NCBI GenBank assembly: GCA_949317995.1 | Contig: OX439037.1 | Span: 53,168,080 to 53,232,079 of the forward strand | Direction of reading: 5' to 3' | DNA: 64,000 nt | Source: Acholoe squamosa | Taxonomy: Eukaryota > Annelida > Polychaeta > Phyllodocida > Polynoidae | Shown: positions 45,906 to 57,606 of the stretch, piece after piece | Numbering within the stretch: position 1 is the first letter of the stretch | Layout: every line of letters begins with the position of its first letter | Notes under the pieces: model-generated | The model's database searches: none | What the model was told of the DNA's origin: nothing | What the model saw: only the letters and a program-made list of their open reading frames with translations | Program-made: the position numbers and the translations under genes

Positions 45906-46747
45906 GGAGGCAGGAAATAGTACTGTGTGTGGTCTGCAGTCATTGCTCTACCAAATTGGACATGCGGGCCTCTTCAGAAGTAGGCTCCTGCCAGTGGTAT
46001 TAACACCTTGCATCGACCACATAAAATATACTCATTGCCAGAGAATAAAAAAAAAATACCAAGATTCTAAATAATAGTTTTAGATATTATTTACCTCATT
46101 TAATTAATGTAACAATACAATTGCTCATAAATTCCAAATATTTACAGTAGATACATTCATGAATTCAGTCTGATTTTTGCAATTTCAACATCAGGTGGGC
46201 AGTTTACCTCGACCGATGTCCCAAATAATTTTTATGGGAGACGGTTTGTTATGAATAACCTTTCTTAATTACCTAATCAGGTCTTTAGTAGTCATAACAT
46301 AGGCCGGCTCCCATTATAGTTTACACTCAAATACAGCTCATTTGCATAATATTGGGGTGTTCTGCACTGAATTATTGCTGTGCTCAGACATGTCAGATGT
46401 TTGAGGTTGATATTCTAGTATAGAAAAAAATTTATAAAGAATTTTAGATGATTATTTCATAGTTTTCCTTATTGTTAAAGGTGTGTCCTATCCCAAAGCA
46501 TTCATTTTTAGGTGTTTTGTTAAGATACATAGGGTATAAACCCCATTTATGAGTCCCCCAAAATAATCTTCAGATGTTTGGCCAATACTGAACTGACATG
46601 TCTGTGTGCTGTGATTGGTTGAAAAGATTTTTCTCTTTGATTCAATGTGTTGAATTTAGTTGACTGTTTTTGCAATAGGTAGTGTGCAGATAGGGTCTGG
46701 TGGGACTTAGTTCGTTCAATACTCACTAGATGGTGCCACCTCACTGT

Positions 46748-47521
46748 CAGGGATGAAAGAGTTCAAGGTTTTCCTTGATTTCAAGGTTTTTTTCACTCAC
46801 TTAAGAAAAATAAGTTTTCTTGAAAATCCTCTGAAAACAGGATAAAGGAGTCACAAAGTACCTCCAGAGCTTGCATACATGCACACAGTCAGGTCCCATA
46901 ACACTGCATACAGTGGCAGCATGCCAGTATTTAGTTCAAGGTTTTCAAGGATTCTCAAGTTTTTCCTTGAAAAATTTCCCCTCTTTATTGGTGTTTGTTC
47001 CACTCTTCAGTGTAGTCTTAGCATCAAGCTATAGTTCCTATACTAGAAGAGTGTCGGATAGTATACCCCTTTTCTGCATGTTATGCTTTCACCATGTAAC
47101 TATATTGGTCATATATCCCCTGCACCATTTGACCTATCTGCATACATTTAACATTGTACTTGGACCATAGGTTGTGTTGTGCAAAAGCACCACTACCAGG
47201 TGGTGCATATTTTGGGTATGCTATCCGAACACAACCTTAGAAAACAGCTATACAGTAGCATTCTGAAGGGATCCTAGGTCATACTCTGCAAAAGGGCCAT
47301 AATGTGCACATTTTGGGTATAGTATCCGAACAACATCTTGAAAAACAGCTTTTCCTGTTATTTGAGGACAAACTACATCCTTATACAACCCCTACTGCAC
47401 CCCCCCCCCCAACCAAACAAACCCTGTAACACACTTATGGATGGGACTGGAGGGCATATAAAGTGCATTTAAAGTTGTTTCCTTTTTCAAGGTTTTTTGT
47501 CATTGTTGACTTTCATCCCTG
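46748..47521. mobile_element. hAT-like non-autonomous element, 774 bp
   Basis: Terminal inverted repeats are CAGGGATGAAAG and CTTTCATCCCTG, flanked by perfect 6-bp direct repeats CACTGT (46742-46747 and 47522-47527). The interior repeats the words caaggttttccttg and tttcaagg. There is no transposase. Confidence 0.65.
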
Positions 47522-48014
47522 CACTGTCCTCACTGCATGTGCCTATTCTCATGGCAAACTGGGTCCTATTCTGATGTGAAACTGTGTTTAGCTGGTGGGA
47601 CTTAGTTCTTTCAATACTCACTAGATGGTAACACCTCACTGCATGTGCCTATTCTCATGGCAAACTGGGTCCTATTCTGAAGGGAAACCGTGGCTTGTTT
47701 ATGGGTATGGACCACTAAATTCGACATGGTGACATGGCCATTTCTTAAAATCGACATGTGACATGGGCCTTAGTGATATGAGGCAAAAGAATTAGTTTCA
47801 TGAGGCTACATATATTATTATAAGTACCACAGCTGGGGGAATGTTTGTAATTTCTATCGTCTCCCCCAACTGTTTACAATTGGACAGACCCCTAATGTCT
47901 TACTTGTTCTCCGAAAACGTCCCATCTGAATCAGATAAAGCAGGAAAGGCCCGCTTTAAAAACACTGGATGAAAATTCATAAATTCAGAAAAACTAAAGT
48001 AATGTTTTTGCCTG

Positions 48015-48020
48015 TTTATT
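48015..48020 (-). terminator. Candidate CFAP298 poly(A) signal
   Basis: TTTATT on + is AATAAA on -, 256 nt beyond the CFAP298 stop. It is the first canonical hexamer found after the stop. Confidence 0.45.
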
Positions 48021-48275
48021 TCTTGATAAATCAAAGTAGATCTACAAACCATCAGCAAGGGCAGTTCATAACAATATTCATGATTCTTTCTGTATAATTG
48101 CGTGTGTGTGTAAAGTACATAACCAATCATTCTTTCGCTGCGACTACAGTGAAGTACATTTATGCAATGAGATGGGGAAATAACAGAATGTAAAATGCAG
48201 TGATCAGTATGGAAACATGTACAAAATTTAGTATCAGCAATATGGTATTTTGAAGTCATCATTTTTCTGGACAAT

Positions 48276-48392
48276 TTATCGTTTCCCTGGGGCCCATTGG
48301 ATGTTGTTGAGTCCTTGGAATGACCTTTTGAGTGCATGGTTATCTGCCCAAGCAGAATCCAAGTGTGTGTCTTCTTCTGCTGCTTCCAGTTT
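48276..48392 (-). CDS. CFAP298: CFAP298 terminal exon 7
   Basis: The acceptor is ttttgttcag. It encodes KLEAAEEDTHLDSAWADNHA and LKRSFQGLNNIQWAPGKR, then TAA at 48278-48276. The WADNxALKRxFxG signature closes the family. Confidence 0.94.
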   Translation of the reverse strand, partial: KLEAAEEDTHLDSAWADNHALKRSFQGLNNIQWAPGKR

Positions 48393-51300
48393 CTGAACAA
48401 AACAGCAGATCTTTGTATGAAAGCGGCTTCAAAAGCACATTATAGCAATGTTGCTGACTGGATTTCCAAGAACGAGGATGTACTTTATGTGTGAGATGCA
48501 CCTAATGTCAGTCCTTGTACCTTGGGTTTTGACTTTTGGGTATTTGAATTTATAGGCGGGCTGTGAAGGGTACTATTTCTGTGAGACAGCATAAATAGTG
48601 TATTATTACCATTACTGTTACCAAAATACTGGTAACATATTCGCTAGTACAATGAAGGCATCTTACCTTGAACTCCTCCTGTTTGCGGTAGTAGAATGCC
48701 ATCATGGCTTTCTGGTCCTCCTCACTAACGACCTTCTCACGTCCTGGGGCACCCTGACCACGCTGTTAGAATTGGAAGCAAACGATTTCACTCAGTAATA
48801 TTGAATAACATTAATATTAGTGGAATAAGTACATGCATGAAATAAATTGGCTGACGACCTGCCTGTATGTTGTGGGCATATATACAGGCAGGCCATGTCT
48901 AAGAATTTACTTGTCAATTACCTCCTGTTTTTACCCTCACTCACAAGGAGGGGGGGGGGGCGGATCGCCAATCACAGTTATTGATACTCCACCACCCCCC
49001 CCCGCCCACCCATCCATCAAGTGGTGTTCAAGTGAACTACATGCACTTATTAGAATCTAGTGAAAATGGGCATTAGACATGGCTTGCGGGTATATGCCCT
49101 CAATACCTGCAGGGGACCAGTATATTTAATGGCTTATACGCAAAACTTAACTCAGATGTGCCTTAGGGAGTGGTCATTATTTATCAACAGGGGGTTCGCA
49201 CAGACGCGCAAACATTTTTTACGCCATCCCCTATCGACAGCAGTCAAAAAAAAATTTTCTCCCCCCCCCTGCACTGGTGGCACAGAGAAGTTTTTCGCCC
49301 CTCTTTGATCTATGGTAGTGCGCTGGCTTTTTTGCTAAAAAGAGGGTACTTTTTTTTACCCCTCCACCCCCTCAAAAGGGGTCTGAACCTTTTACGCCCC
49401 CTCTCAAACTCACCACCCCACTGTTGATAAATAATGACCACTCCCTTATATGATTGTCTCAAAGTCAGGGCATGGTTTAACAGAAGTAGCAAACGAAACA
49501 TGATCAAAGGGTGTCTTTACCTTAGTGTGGGGTTGTATATTGCGTATGGAAAGCTAAAAAGGTGTGAATGTGATGCGTTAACATTACAACCCTGCCCCCC
49601 TACCATCCATCCTTAGGCCAAGAAAAAGCCAAAAAACATTTGAAAATGGGGCGAGGGGTACCTAACAGTAACACACCCAACAGCCACACCAGGTCTCTTG
49701 CCAAATGCTGTAAGGCTCACCCCTTCCGCCAAAGTTGGGGTGTTTAGCAAGGTTGCCGGGTGTTTAATGGGTGAGCGCAGCCATTGCTGAAGCTGGTTTA
49801 TATCGATTATCATTGATAACAGTTATCAGATGGTACCCGTCTGCCCCCGAGAAGTTATGCACAAAATAGCAATTCTAGATGTGCCTTATGCGCAGATCAA
49901 GTGATGGCCGCACCCACCAGACAATCAGGTTGACCTCAATGCAGTTTGAGTTAGAATACACTCACCTTTGTTAACTTCAGGACGAGTTTGGTTTTCTCAT
50001 TTTTGCCAACAAAGTCCATCAACTTCTTGCCTCGCATCAATTCCTTTCCCGAGAACCATAGAGCAGCATTGTCTGGTTCAATTACTTCGAGGGATGCCTG
50101 CAAAGGTTGAGTAATCAAAATAATATCAAATTAAACTTATAAGACCTGCACCCATAACTTTGGTGGATTTTATAAGGTACACAATATAGGCGTCAATATT
50201 TACCTCGCCTTTATAAGTTGGGTATTATGGTATTACCGTAATCTCCCGCGTATAAGGCGCAGCCCGCATATAAGGCGCACCCCCAACTAAGGGAGGCCTT
50301 TCCCATGTATAAGGCGCACCCCTAAGGCCAGATTTTTGTTAATTTAGTACTGTTCTATAGTAAAAATACCCCCCTATAAGGCGCACCCCAAACTCAAGGC
50401 AATGTCCCTCCCATGTATAAGACTCAGCAGCATTTTGTTTGGCGTATAAGATGCGCCTTATACGCGGGAGATTACGGTAGGGAAGAATGAGTATAGAATA
50501 TGGATAGAAGATCAATTTGACTGAAGCAAATATCAAAGGTCTGTAGTTTTCTCAATCACCTTCTCACGAGCATGGGTGGCTCAGATAACATTGAAAGACA
50601 CTTTAGAAGAACACAGGTAGTCATATCATATACTGTTGGTAAGAGAAAATAATGGCCTTTTCTATTTTATTCTAAATTCAAACATGATTAATGGCTTACC
50701 TGTGTTCCTGTGAGGTCCTCAGTATTCTCAAATTCATCACGGATAGGGTCATGGGGTGGAAGACCCATAGGGTAGACGATTGTCACCGCGCCCCGTAGTA
50801 TGTCTATGGCCTCTTGTACTTTTTCCTGCGTTAATAACTCATTACCTGCCACCTTTTTCTGTTTAAGTGAAAATAGAAAATGGTTGAAAATGATGGGGAT
50901 TCATTTTATAGTTCTATGGCTTACAGGGGCGTGGGTACTTTGGTTCTTTGAACTTGAAGTGAAGCCTACTTATATGTCAATACAACAAGAGATCGAGAAA
51001 ATATAGATTTTGGAATGAATATCACCAATAACAGTTGGTCGTACCTTTGAAATCATTTCTTTTGCTTCTTCAATTGTCTTCTTCAGCATAGCGACCATTT
51101 TTTCATCAGGAGCTTTGAGAAGAAGATAATGGCGCCATTAGCATTTCTTTTTATATTACAAGTGACTTACAAATCAGGAATCTCAGCAAATGATGTGCAA
51201 TTAAATCTCATACTATACCATTTTGATATTACATCATCTCTTTCTATGAGGAATATCCAGTTGTTCTAATAATCCAAACCTAGTTGAGTGTTAAAGGGAA

Positions 51301-53255
51301 ATTATCTTATAGAAAATCGTGTTCCAGTTAACTAGTTAGATATTACCGGTAAGCCCTTCAGCATAGGTTGAGATCTGATTTACATGTCCCACTTCTCACC
51401 TTGACCATTCCTTCTGCCAATGTCATCCTTATTCTGTCGAGCACCACCATTTGGCACGCATTTAGATCCCCATTCATCGACAAGTTTCAACTCTTCTAAT
51501 TGTTCATCTGTTAATCCTTGCATGTTGGGTGGAAGGCTTACACCATGGTCTGCTAACTCTCCCATCTCTGTAATGAGTATTTGTTGAACAAAGGTGAGCC
51601 GTTTTAACTGAGAATGAAATCATGGTATATATGTGTGTTGTTGCGTACACATATGTACATGACGTACATGTAATTAAAGTACCGTAATCTCCCACGTATA
51701 AGGCGCGTCTTATACGGGGGGTTTTAGTTCTCATTGGATCCACAAGGGGGACACCAAGACCTTTCTTTTGATATCCCCCTTGGTCATAATAGGACATAAG
51801 GGGGCCCAGGAGGGTTTCGGGGTGGCCCAAGCTACCCATAGGTTTTTGAATTTTGAAAATTCATTAAGTAGAACCAAAGTTATGAATTTTTCATTTTTCT
51901 AAGAATTTTCCAAAACTCTAGGTGTGCCTTATATGATGGCTGTGCCTTATACGCGGGAGATTACGGTAATTTTAAATCATGGGAAGACAGACTTCATCAG
52001 AGGGTCTTTGCCTCTGTTTTTACACAAGCTTGGTGATATGCATGTACTCTGAGATAGCGCATTGTCCAATGGGTGTGGCCACTGCTGAAGCTAGTGACCG
52101 GTTGTTATCACTGATTAGATGGGTACCACTTGCCCCCTGAGAGACCCACAGTGAATAGTTGGGATGATTTCATTGGCTGATAATTAATCCCGCTAAGTCA
52201 GTATACCAAGGCTGGGAATATATGCAAAATTATTATAAATCCCCACTTAAAAGCCGCCCCTTGTGTATAAGACTTACTCCGAGTTGGGTCAAATTCCACA
52301 GTATACACCTGGGTTCAAATTTTGGTCAATTTTTTACCGGTATTGTATTATAATCTAAAATCCTCGCCTATACGGACTTAGCAGGATTAATTATTATTCA
52401 ATGAGATGATCCCATCTAATCATTGCGGCCCTATCGGGGGTACCCCTCTGATAGGTCTTATCAGTAGAACTCGCTGGTAACAAGCTCCAGCAATGGCCGC
52501 ACCCATGGGACAATCTGCTACCTCGGAATAAACCCTGTCCTATACACGCGGATTTACGGTATAATAAGGTATGATATATATCTCTTCTCAAACTGACCAA
52601 TCACACACTTTCAAACTCCTATATGAAAAGGGCTCCAAAGACCACATAGTCAAGCATTGTTTAGAAATAAAACAGTCCTGAAGAAGGCCTGAAAAGGCCG
52701 AAACGTTGACAAGAGAACTAACTTGCAGCCCCTGTGATTATTTTCGATTACACGAAAACCCGAAGAGGGTTTTGAGAATATTTTCCTATCCTTTTTCACT
52801 TTCAAACTTTCAAAGCACACTACCGTAAACTCCCGCGTATAAGACGCGTCCTCTACGCCAAACAAATGCCTGGGGGGCTTATAGGATTTTTTCAAGTTTG
52901 GGGTGCGTCTTATACGAGGGGTAATTTTACTATAGAAATGTACTAATCTTACATGCGTCTTATACGCGCAGTGCTTCTTCTACGCGGGAGTTTACGGTAC
53001 TCTGCATTTGGGAGGTTCTGTAAGCCACAGGAAGCCTCAGTACACATGTACGCTGCATCTTATATGCAAACTACTACAGGGGTTCCTGATTTTAAAAGTT
53101 CAAAAGTGATACTCACCTCCTGTAATACGCTGTACCTTTAGTCTTCCATTATAAATAGCTAGCAGTTGTGGGATAAGGTCTTCAACGGGAATCTGTACTG
53201 TTGTTTCATACAGAAATTGGCTCTCATCACCCTTCTTTACATGAAGGCGGACCAT
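48276..53255 (-). CDS. CFAP298: Cilia- and flagella-associated protein 298 (Kurly), complete
   Basis: CFAP298 is a cytoplasmic factor needed for assembly of outer dynein arms and for motile cilia and planar polarity. Coding exons on the - strand: 53255-53117, 51567-51400, 51112-51045, 50858-50700, 50097-49966, 48762-48667, 48392-48276. Phases join without stops to give 292 residues, against 290 in human. Near-identical blocks to the vertebrate protein include MVRLHVKKGDESQFL, YNGRLKVQRI, LPPNMQGLTDEQLEELKL, DDIGRRNGQ, LKKTIEEAK, VYPMGLPPHDPIRDEFEN, DFVGKNEKTK, RGQGAPGRE and WADNHALKRSFQG. All introns are GT-AG. The protein is convergent with FANCG. The introns contain several 233-bp-family MITEs and a Penelope-like remnant. 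Confidence 0.95.
48667..48762 (-). CDS. CFAP298: CFAP298 exon 6
   Basis: 32 codons, phase 0-0, acceptor aattctaacag, donor gtaaga. It encodes RGQGAPGREKVVSEEDQKAM and AFYYRKQEEFK, the conserved RGQGAP motif plus a charged helix. Confidence 0.94.
49166..49445. mobile_element. MITE with GGGAGTGGTCATT termini, 280 bp
   Basis: Termini gggagtggtcattatttatc and gataaataatgaccactccc with TTA flanks. Relatives: a fuller copy at 56661-57022, and partial copies starting near 5,491 and ending near 13,791. The C/G homopolymers inside the copies make nearby open frames meaningless. Confidence 0.6.
49966..50097 (-). CDS. CFAP298: CFAP298 exon 5
   Basis: 44 codons, phase 0-0, acceptor caacctttgcag, donor gtgag. 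It encodes ASLEVIEPDNAALWFSGKEL and DFVGKNEKTKLVLKLTK, matching human LWWAAKELRRTKKLSDYVGKN. Confidence 0.94.
50236..50477. mobile_element. 233-bp-family MITE (242 bp) in a CFAP298 intron
   Basis: TA flanks, termini ccgtaatctcccgcg and gcgggagattacgg, with ataaggcgcacc words in the interior. It lies between CFAP298 exons 4 and 5. Confidence 0.7.
50700..50858 (-). CDS. CFAP298: CFAP298 exon 4
   Basis: 53 codons, phase 0-0, acceptor tcacttaaacag, donor gtaagc. It encodes KKVAGNELLTQEKVQEAIDI and the family signature RGAVTIVYPMGLPPHDPIRD, ending EDLTGTQ. Confidence 0.95.
51045..51112 (-). CDS. CFAP298: CFAP298 exon 3
   Basis: 68 nt, phase 1 in and 0 out, acceptor ttctcaaag, donor gtacga. It encodes APDEKMVAMLKKTIEEAKEM ISK, matching human APNEKMKQVLKKTIEEAKAI. 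The acceptor ends AAAG rather than CAG/TAG, so its strength is modest. Confidence 0.9.
51400..51567 (-). CDS. CFAP298: CFAP298 exon 2
   Basis: Phase 1-1, acceptor tactcattacag, donor gtgaga. It encodes EMGELADHGVSLPPNMQGLT and then a conserved acidic helix and KCVPNGGARQNKDDIGRRNG. Confidence 0.95.
51682..51966. mobile_element. Diverged 233-bp-family element (285 bp)
   Basis: It keeps the termini (ccgtaatctcccacg; gcgggagattacgg) and TA flanks, but the centre (about 51,720-51,900) is unrelated to the other copies. It lies between CFAP298 exons 1 and 2. Confidence 0.6.
52580..52820 (+). mobile_element. Penelope-type terminal remnant with hammerhead-like motif
   Basis: CTGAAGA (52678-52684), an extra A, GGCC/GGCC stem (52686-52699) and GAAAC (52700-52704) followed by gttg. 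The ctgaagaaggcc...ggccgaaacgttg pattern is widespread at ends of Penelope-like elements in aquatic animals (from memory). No ORF is attached. It lies in a CFAP298 intron and ends at a MITE. Confidence 0.45.
52823..52997. mobile_element. Internally deleted 233-bp-family MITE (175 bp)
   Basis: Both termini and TA flanks are intact, but about 58 bp of the right interior are missing. It lies in the first CFAP298 coding intron. Confidence 0.7.
53117..53255 (-). CDS. CFAP298: CFAP298 coding exon 1
   Basis: The start ATG is the complement of 53253-53255, 12 nt inside an exon whose acceptor (tatttctttcag) lies at 53,269-53,270. The donor is gtgagt. It encodes MVRLHVKKGDESQFLYETTV through NGRLKVQRITG. 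The start is fixed by alignment to the family. Confidence 0.95.
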
Positions 53256-53300
53256 TATGAATGTTAACCTGAAAGAAATATACCAAGGTAATAAAAGGTA

Positions 53301-53302
<2 letters not shown>

Positions 53303-53369
<67 letters not shown>
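53303..53369. repeat. (TA)n microsatellite upstream of the CFAP298 start exon
   Basis: About 33 TA units, 35 bp from the start-exon acceptor on the - strand, so within its 5' UTR intron. Confidence 0.95.
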
Positions 53370-53370
<1 letters not shown>

Positions 53371-54295
53371 TAGTTTAACCAGGCTTACTTTTTGTCCATT
53401 ATCACAGCACCGTAGGCACTGGTACAATTAGAAAATACGGAGTACAGTATATAGAGTGCCAATAGGTATGTAGAACAAGGTAGAAAATTAAGTACCGGTA
53501 CCTTTATATTTAAATGCCCATCTCAAATGTGTGTATTCGCAGCAAGTCGCGGCAAATTGAGCCTTATCGAGAAGGGTCTAAAAATTTTACGACCCCCTCC
53601 CCCTCTCAAGAGCAGTCAAAAGATATTTTGCCCCCCCCCCCTCAGGAGGGGTAAAAATATTTTACGCTCTGCTCATAATCAACACTCCCTAATAACAGTG
53701 AAACTTCAAGTCCCAACCTTTCATTCAGTCCTGGAATTATTTCGATATTCCAAGGATTAGTATTTTGAAACTACTTTTGAAAATGTGTTGTTTAACACTG
53801 CACTCTATAGTACCTAGCTAACCGGGCCCTGATATATTCATTCAGAGGCCCAGCAATTGATGTCCACTGAGTCTGCAGAGGGCTCAGCCTAGTCTTCCTG
53901 GGCCCCAGATCTCAAGTTACAAAAAGCAAAGGCATGGCATATGATTTTACATTTCAATACAATACACAAGTAGGTAGGTCCTAGAGTTAAAGGGGCTCAC
54001 ATGACCACCCATTGACCAATCAGGGTGCTCACATTGTAGTTTGCCATGCTAGCCCCCCCCTTTAAGATATCAAAGACCAACCCCAGTTAAGACTAGGGAC
54101 CCAGTTTCCATTGGGGGCTTGGGAAACTACTCTGAAAGCTCCACCACCACAACACCAGTGCTACTGCTTACCATCACTCCTTTAGCGATGGTTCCGTCTA
54201 CACTCTATAGGAGCTCCCACGACTACCCCCACACAATGTTAAACCTATGGGAAGTTTCAAGTTTTGCAGGAGAGGCAAAAGAAGTATTTCAGTTA

Positions 54296-54616
54296 GGCCA
54301 TGGGAAGTCAGGTTGCAGTTTACCATCCAAGACTTTTTGAAAAGTGATGAGGCATTTTTTCATTATTCATTATCTATTACACATAACAAGGTTACATTGA
54401 AGTTGTAGATGAGACCATGTTGACTGCATTCCTTGCATTGTAAGCTTCAATTTGATACCAAATGTGCCCCCCTTTGGTCATTGTTATCATGTCCAAATAT
54501 ACTTTGGAGAAATTTTTCAGATTTTTTGAAATAATGAATAATGAAAATTTTCCATGCGGCCACTTCAAAGGCATGCAGGCGGTGGACGGTAAACTGCAAT
54601 GTGAGTTCCATTGGCC
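54296..54616. mobile_element. PIF/Harbinger-like MITE, 321 bp
   Basis: Termini are GGCCATGGGAAGTCAGGTTGCAG and the inverted TTCCATTGGCC, flanked by TTA on both sides (54293-54295, 54617-54619). Subterminal tcattattcattat and its inverse are shared with the copies at 57,841 and 60,550. Confidence 0.6.
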
Positions 54617-56357
54617 TTACTATACTATGGCACAAAATGGATAGAGTATTGGACCCTATTATCGGCACCTTAAAGGTAATTCCTCAAGCAGATGTTAGGT
54701 ATATGAAATCTAATAGATGCCAAACATGGAGAGTGGTAATTTTTGGAATTTTTCTACTCCTTGAGATATCATAACTGTTCAGTCAGCATTTGTTATTTTT
54801 TTACCTATTCTGAGCACCTATTATCAGCACCTGTCTCCTATTATCAGCACATTGACCTACATTCCTTTAAATTTGGCTTATTCAGGGCTTTTGACAGGAT
54901 TTTTTGCAATAGGCAAATTGCGCACATACCAGCAAGAATAACGCGCCATTCTGTAAATCAATGGGTCATTATGCACCTTGACTTCTAGATTTGTAATATA
55001 ATATGCCTTTAATAGAGCCTAAGGCAAAAAAATCGATGATTTTTCATATTATGAAAACTTTTTTCCCCTTGATGTTTCAGATATCAATTAATAAAGCAGG
55101 GAGAATATGGTACAAACTATGAGCTGATTTGGTAGACCTTTATCTTTCTAATGAGTGGTCTGCCATTTCTGTGTCATTCTTAGTAATAGCTCCAGGTCTT
55201 GGGAAAATGGGAAGCATTTAAATGGGCCATTTTGCACACATCTAGCCATTTAAATGCGCCATTTAAGGTTTAAATGTGTGTATTACGCGCTGCACAGCCC
55301 TGTCAAAAGCCCTGCTCATTAATAAAATAGTAGGCTATTGTTTATGTTTTCCAGTGTACAGATTACAAAATATATGTGTAATTTCACAATCTCACATGAT
55401 TTTTATTGACTAATCACACTGTATTAACTAAAACACATGACTTCGAAAAATAGACATGATTAAAATCAATTCTTCTATAAATAATGAGATAGGAAAATAA
55501 GGGATTCTTACAAAGAAAAATGTGAAATAGAATATATTTTGTGCTAGGTGTTTCAGTACAAAAGCTCTTCATTGGAAGGGATATGGAATGAGTTTTCCTT
55601 CATTCTACATGCACTAGTGCCTCTCTTTTTATGATTTCAAGATTTTGGGAAGAATATTTATTCACAGATGCTAATAATAGGATCCTTTGGTCTATTTTGG
55701 AACCTATTATCAGCACCCCTTTCAAATAAATGGAATTAAGACATAGAATTCAAAACAGACCTAAATATGTTAAAAGAGGCCATAAATATGTGTCCATACC
55801 CTTTTCTAACTCATAGTTTAGCACATTTCTGCACAAAAATATGTTCTAAACATTCATGAAATATTAATTATCTTGTTAATTGAGGCAATTAGGCTGTAGG
55901 GGATTTGACCCAGATAATTCTCAAAGAAGAAAAAGTCTGCTTTACATGTGATTTATGTGAAACAGTTATTTTTATGTGTGCTGGATGCAACCAATTAGCT
56001 TTTTACCTTTGGTACACTCTCCCAGGACTAAGTAACATTGGTTTAGGACCTCAGATTGATCAAAACTGCTGTTAATAGGGCCCTGCCGATAATAGGAGCC
56101 TCTACTCTACCACAATAATTTATACTTGGGCCCGTAGGCATACATGTTACAGAGCTTCAGTACTTTCACAGATAAGGGCCTGTAGATGTTAAAATAGAAG
56201 GGAACTCAATTTTGTCCATAAAAAATTGATCCCTCTTGAGGGGGGGCTAAAAAATTCTACCCCCTTTTTAGCAAAAAAAAGCCAGCGCGCTACTAAAGAT
56301 CAAAGAGGGGCGTAAAAAATGTTGACTGCTGTCGAGGAGGGGGGGCATAAAAAATGT

Positions 56358-57104
56358 TCTAAACTCTCATCTCTGTACCGCCGTGAGAGTTTAGAAAAGC
56401 TGTTGTCTTCTGGTGGGTGAGATACTCTCTAGTCAGGAGGGGTGAAAGCATAGAGTTCTAACCTACTTTCAAGTCTATTTATACCTCCGCCATTTTCCCG
56501 CTCAGCTTGGAAGGTGAGAGAATGACAGGAGATGTGTGCAGGAAATCTGCTGTAAAATATTTATTATATTAAGCCATCCGATTTTCAAAATCGGTGAGTG
56601 TGTACCTAACACATGAGCCTATTCAAGGAACTTGGATTTTTTTAGAAACTCCAAGTCTAAGGGAGTGATCATTTTTTAACAACGGGGGGGGGGGGCTGGT
56701 GGGTTTGCGCACAGACGCGCGAAAAAAATTCCGGCCCCCCCTCCTCGGAAGGTCAACATTTTTTCGACCCCCCCTCGGGAGGCGAAAATCGCGTGCAGAC
56801 GCGCCTTTTTAACCTATAGTAACACGCGGGATTTTTCACTGAAAACAGGTGAAATTATTTTGACCCCCCCTAGTCAAGGGGGCAAAAAAATTCTGACCCC
56901 CCTGGTCAAGGGGTTGAAAAAATTCTGACCCCCCTGGTCAAGGGGTTGAAAAAATTCTGACCCCCCCCCCTCAAACCCACCAGCCTCCCCCCCCCCCCGT
57001 TGTTAAAAAAATGATCACTCCTTAAGTGGGATACACAAGACGTCACCAACTGGGAATCGTGTGATTTTCTAATCTCTCACGGCGGTACAGAGATGAGAGT
57101 TTAG
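56358..57104. mobile_element. Foldback-like element with 36-bp inverted ends, hosting a MITE
   Basis: Left end tctaaactctcatctctgta..ccgccgtgagagtttaga; the right end at 57069-57104 is its inverted copy. Each end also contains a short internal inverted pair (ctctca and tgagag). The GGGAGTG-family MITE at 56661-57022 lies inside. Confidence 0.5.
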
Positions 57105-57300
57105 TATTCTAATCTAAGCTAAGTCTATACAGAACCTTCTGGAGACTGTGCCAGTGTTTAGTGTTACTGTTAGACTACTAGCTCTAGTATTAGTCTAGTA
57201 TAACACTTGCCTGCTCTATAGTTATATGATGCTTTGTTCTTTTTGTCTTCACGTGAAGACATAGTATGACAATTTGATGCAAAAACAGAGAAATGCTTAC

Positions 57301-57400
57301 TTGGGTTTCTTAGCGTGTTTTGGCAGGTGCGCGTCTGCTACGCCGTGGCCGCTGGTTCTCGGTGCACGTTGCTGTGGTAACGGCACAAACAAGTCAAAAC
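57301..57400 (-). other. CFAP298: Candidate CFAP298 5' UTR exon
   Basis: The CFAP298 start exon has an acceptor 12 nt before its ATG, so at least one upstream untranslated exon is needed. On the - strand a GC-richer stretch ends ...AAACCCAA followed by GTAAGC at 57300-57295, the best upstream donor seen. The 5' boundary is a guess. Confidence 0.35.
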
Positions 57401-57563
57401 AAGTCGCTGTGAGTCAATATCTGTACTATTTAATGAGCTAGATGAAATTTGGCCCTTTGTTGACCACATTCACGTGTACTACTTGAGTTGTATCCTACAA
57501 AAATGAATACAAAAGCTTGGCGGCCGGCGGCCGATTTTCTGCGGGACAGCCATCAACCGCAAG
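57401..57563. promoter_or_regulatory. Putative bidirectional promoter
   Basis: About 160 bp separate the candidate - strand CFAP298 5' exon from the + strand ATG at 57,564. Local CpG and GC content rise (cggccggcggccg and gtgcgacccgtg) against an AT-rich background. No clear TATA box is seen on either strand. Confidence 0.35.
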
Positions 57564-57606
57564 ATGGCGACAGTGCGACCCGTGTCAAATCTAGTACGGA
57601 GTATTG
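57564..57606 (+). CDS. First coding exon of an unidentified gene
   Basis: ATG in the context accgcaagATGG opens MATVRPVSNLVRSI and stops at a good donor (GGTGAGC) at 57607. It sits in GC-rich sequence (cggccggcggccg) beside the candidate CFAP298 promoter, facing away from it. The Arg/Val-rich start with no acidic residue could be a mitochondrial presequence, but the protein is not recognised. A possible continuation at 61313-61491 is phase-compatible but weak. Confidence 0.4.
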
